Positions 7,233 to 7,817 of a stretch of 7,817 nucleotides of DNA are shown here, piece after piece (within the stretch, counting starts at the first letter, position 1; every line of letters begins with the position of its first letter). Position numbers and translations under genes: made by a program. The notes under the pieces were generated by a model. The model made no database searches and had not been told where the DNA came from. It saw nothing but the letters and a program-made list of their open reading frames with translations. Where the stretch lies: NCBI GenBank assembly GCA_030041195.1, contig JASHOI010000218.1, forward strand, positions 1 through 7,817, read 5' to 3'. Source of the DNA: Streptosporangiaceae bacterium. Its GTDB lineage: Bacteria; Actinomycetota; Actinomycetes; Streptosporangiales; Streptosporangiaceae.

Positions 7233-7483
7233 AAGCTGGCCCGGCCAGGGTCAGCGGGCAAAGCCGATCGTCTCCAGCATCCCGTGGCGGCTAGCAGGAT
7301 CACACCTTGATCCGGAAAGCCTAGGACCACGACCAGGCATTTTGGCTCATCCGCAGCGGGTGGTCCAACGCCTAGCCGCGCAGCAGGCCGGTTCCACCGC
7401 GGGACGGCTCGGTGCTGCAGGGAGCCGGGAGCTGATCTGCGGCGGCCCGAATTCCCCGAGCGCCGGCGGACGCAGCAGAGGGA
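7233..7483. other. Intergenic region upstream of exporter
   Basis: There are 251 bases between the PafA-like stop and the exporter start. No gene is supported on either strand. It contains the GGATCA dyad (7297-7313) and a looser pair of 7-bp arms GGACCAC/GTGGTCC (7324-7330 and 7360-7366) with a 29-base loop. It should hold the exporter's promoter if the exporter is not read through from the PafA-like gene; no clear -35/-10 is visible. Confidence 0.5.
7297..7313. promoter_or_regulatory. Perfect 6+5+6 dyad upstream of exporter, candidate operator
   Basis: GGATCA-CACCT-TGATCC is a perfect inverted repeat 64 bases before the exporter start. Efflux pumps of this type are commonly controlled by TetR- or MarR-type repressors binding 15-20 bp dyads in this position. 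No regulator gene is nearby, and a chance dyad cannot be excluded. Confidence 0.35.
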
Positions 7484-7817
7484 TCAGCCCGCCTGGCGGT
7501 AACGGCCGGGGGCTGGCGGGACGGTTTTCGCCTCGAAGATGTCGATGTCGCGCGCGGTCCGCTCGACTGCGCCGCTGCGCTGCAGTTGGTAGTACAGGCC
7601 GTGGCCGCGGTGTATGTCGTGATAGGCCAGGTCGGCCTCGGCGACCTGCGGCGCCGACAGCGGCAGGTCGTGTGCTGCCCGGAGCCGCTCGATGAGCTGG
7701 TACTTGATCACCCAGTCGATCTCACGCGCGATGGCGTCAAGGTTCCCCGTCCCGATCGCGTCCAGCGCTCGCTCCCACAGCCCGAGGACGCGCTGGCTGA
7801 TCGCGTCCGTGCCGCGG
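7484..7817 (-). CDS. PafA-like (Pup ligase family) protein, C-terminal part, shortened end
   Basis: Only the last 110 codons are in the window; the gene continues beyond the right edge. The segment [10 protein letters not shown], then [35 protein letters not shown], then IFEAKTVPP closely follows the C-terminal region of PafA, the ligase that joins the prokaryotic ubiquitin-like protein Pup to lysines (EIDWVIK, DLAYHDI-RGRG and PPQTTRARLRG in mycobacterial PafA). This resembles PafA more than its paralogue Dop. After VPP the protein reads APGRYRQAG and ends at the TGA at 7484-7486, whereas PafA continues with the TTRARLRGEF segment and about 50 further residues. The other two frames downstream show no such residues, so a simple frameshift is unlikely. 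The neighbours are an exporter and a dehydrogenase homologue, not prcBA, pup, dop or pafBC. It is most likely a divergent paralogue; the ATP-binding N-terminus is not visible, so activity cannot be judged. Confidence 0.85.
   Translation of the reverse strand, partial: RGTDAISQRVLGLWERALDAIGTGNLDAIAREIDWVIKYQLIERLRAAHDLPLSAPQVAEADLAYHDIHRGHGLYYQLQRSGAVERTARDIDIFEAKTVPPAPGRYRQAG

Noticed and set aside
7324..7366. GGACCAC/GTGGTCC arms as a terminator of the PafA-like gene
   Set aside because: Only 7 bp with a 29-base loop, no U tract, and more than 110 bases past the stop codon.
7342..7483. Frameshifted remainder of the PafA C-terminus downstream of the stop
   Set aside because: Reading the other two minus-strand frames gives no TTRARLRG- or GEF-led continuation recognisable as PafA. 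A GEF triplet occurs in one frame but without family context.

Overview
The window is high-GC DNA with strong third-position G/C bias and GTG as well as ATG starts. It carries a DUF222/HNH (13E12-type) protein and a Pup-ligase-like (PafA) protein, which together indicate an actinomycete. The style of the DUF222/HNH protein and of the small HicA-like module suggests Streptosporangiales or a relative, but that is an inference from memory of such proteins. No rRNA, tRNA, CRISPR array or complete insertion sequence is visible.

Layout, left to right. (1) Bases 1-1584, + strand: the C-terminal bulk of a DUF222/HNH endonuclease-like protein, probably beginning left of the window. (2) 1605-2747, - strand: a complete epoxide hydrolase of the EHN/microsomal type, convergent with gene 1; a perfect 6+3+6 dyad lies just upstream of its start. 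(3) 2748-3144: about 400 bases without a convincing gene but with several short perfect dyads. (4) 3145-3414 and 3470-3991, + strand: a small HicA-like protein followed by a two-domain protein with a C-terminal helix-turn-helix and a basic GRPRK tail. A 16-bp near-palindrome (3116-3131) sits directly before the first gene. This looks like a self-regulated toxin-antitoxin-like pair. (5) 4111-5577, - strand: an aldehyde dehydrogenase homologue that has lost the catalytic Asn and the general-base Glu but kept the nucleophilic Cys. (6) 5703-7232, - strand: a 14-helix DHA2-type major facilitator exporter. (7) 7484 to the right edge, - strand: the C-terminal part of a PafA-like protein, which stops short of the last segment of the family and is not next to proteasome genes.

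The last three genes (PafA-like, exporter, inactive-looking dehydrogenase) are co-directional in that order, with gaps of 251 and 125 bases, so they could be functionally linked, but nothing here proves a single transcript. The most unusual items are the HicA-like/HTH pair with its operator-like site, the dehydrogenase pseudoenzyme, and the shortened PafA paralogue in a non-proteasome setting.
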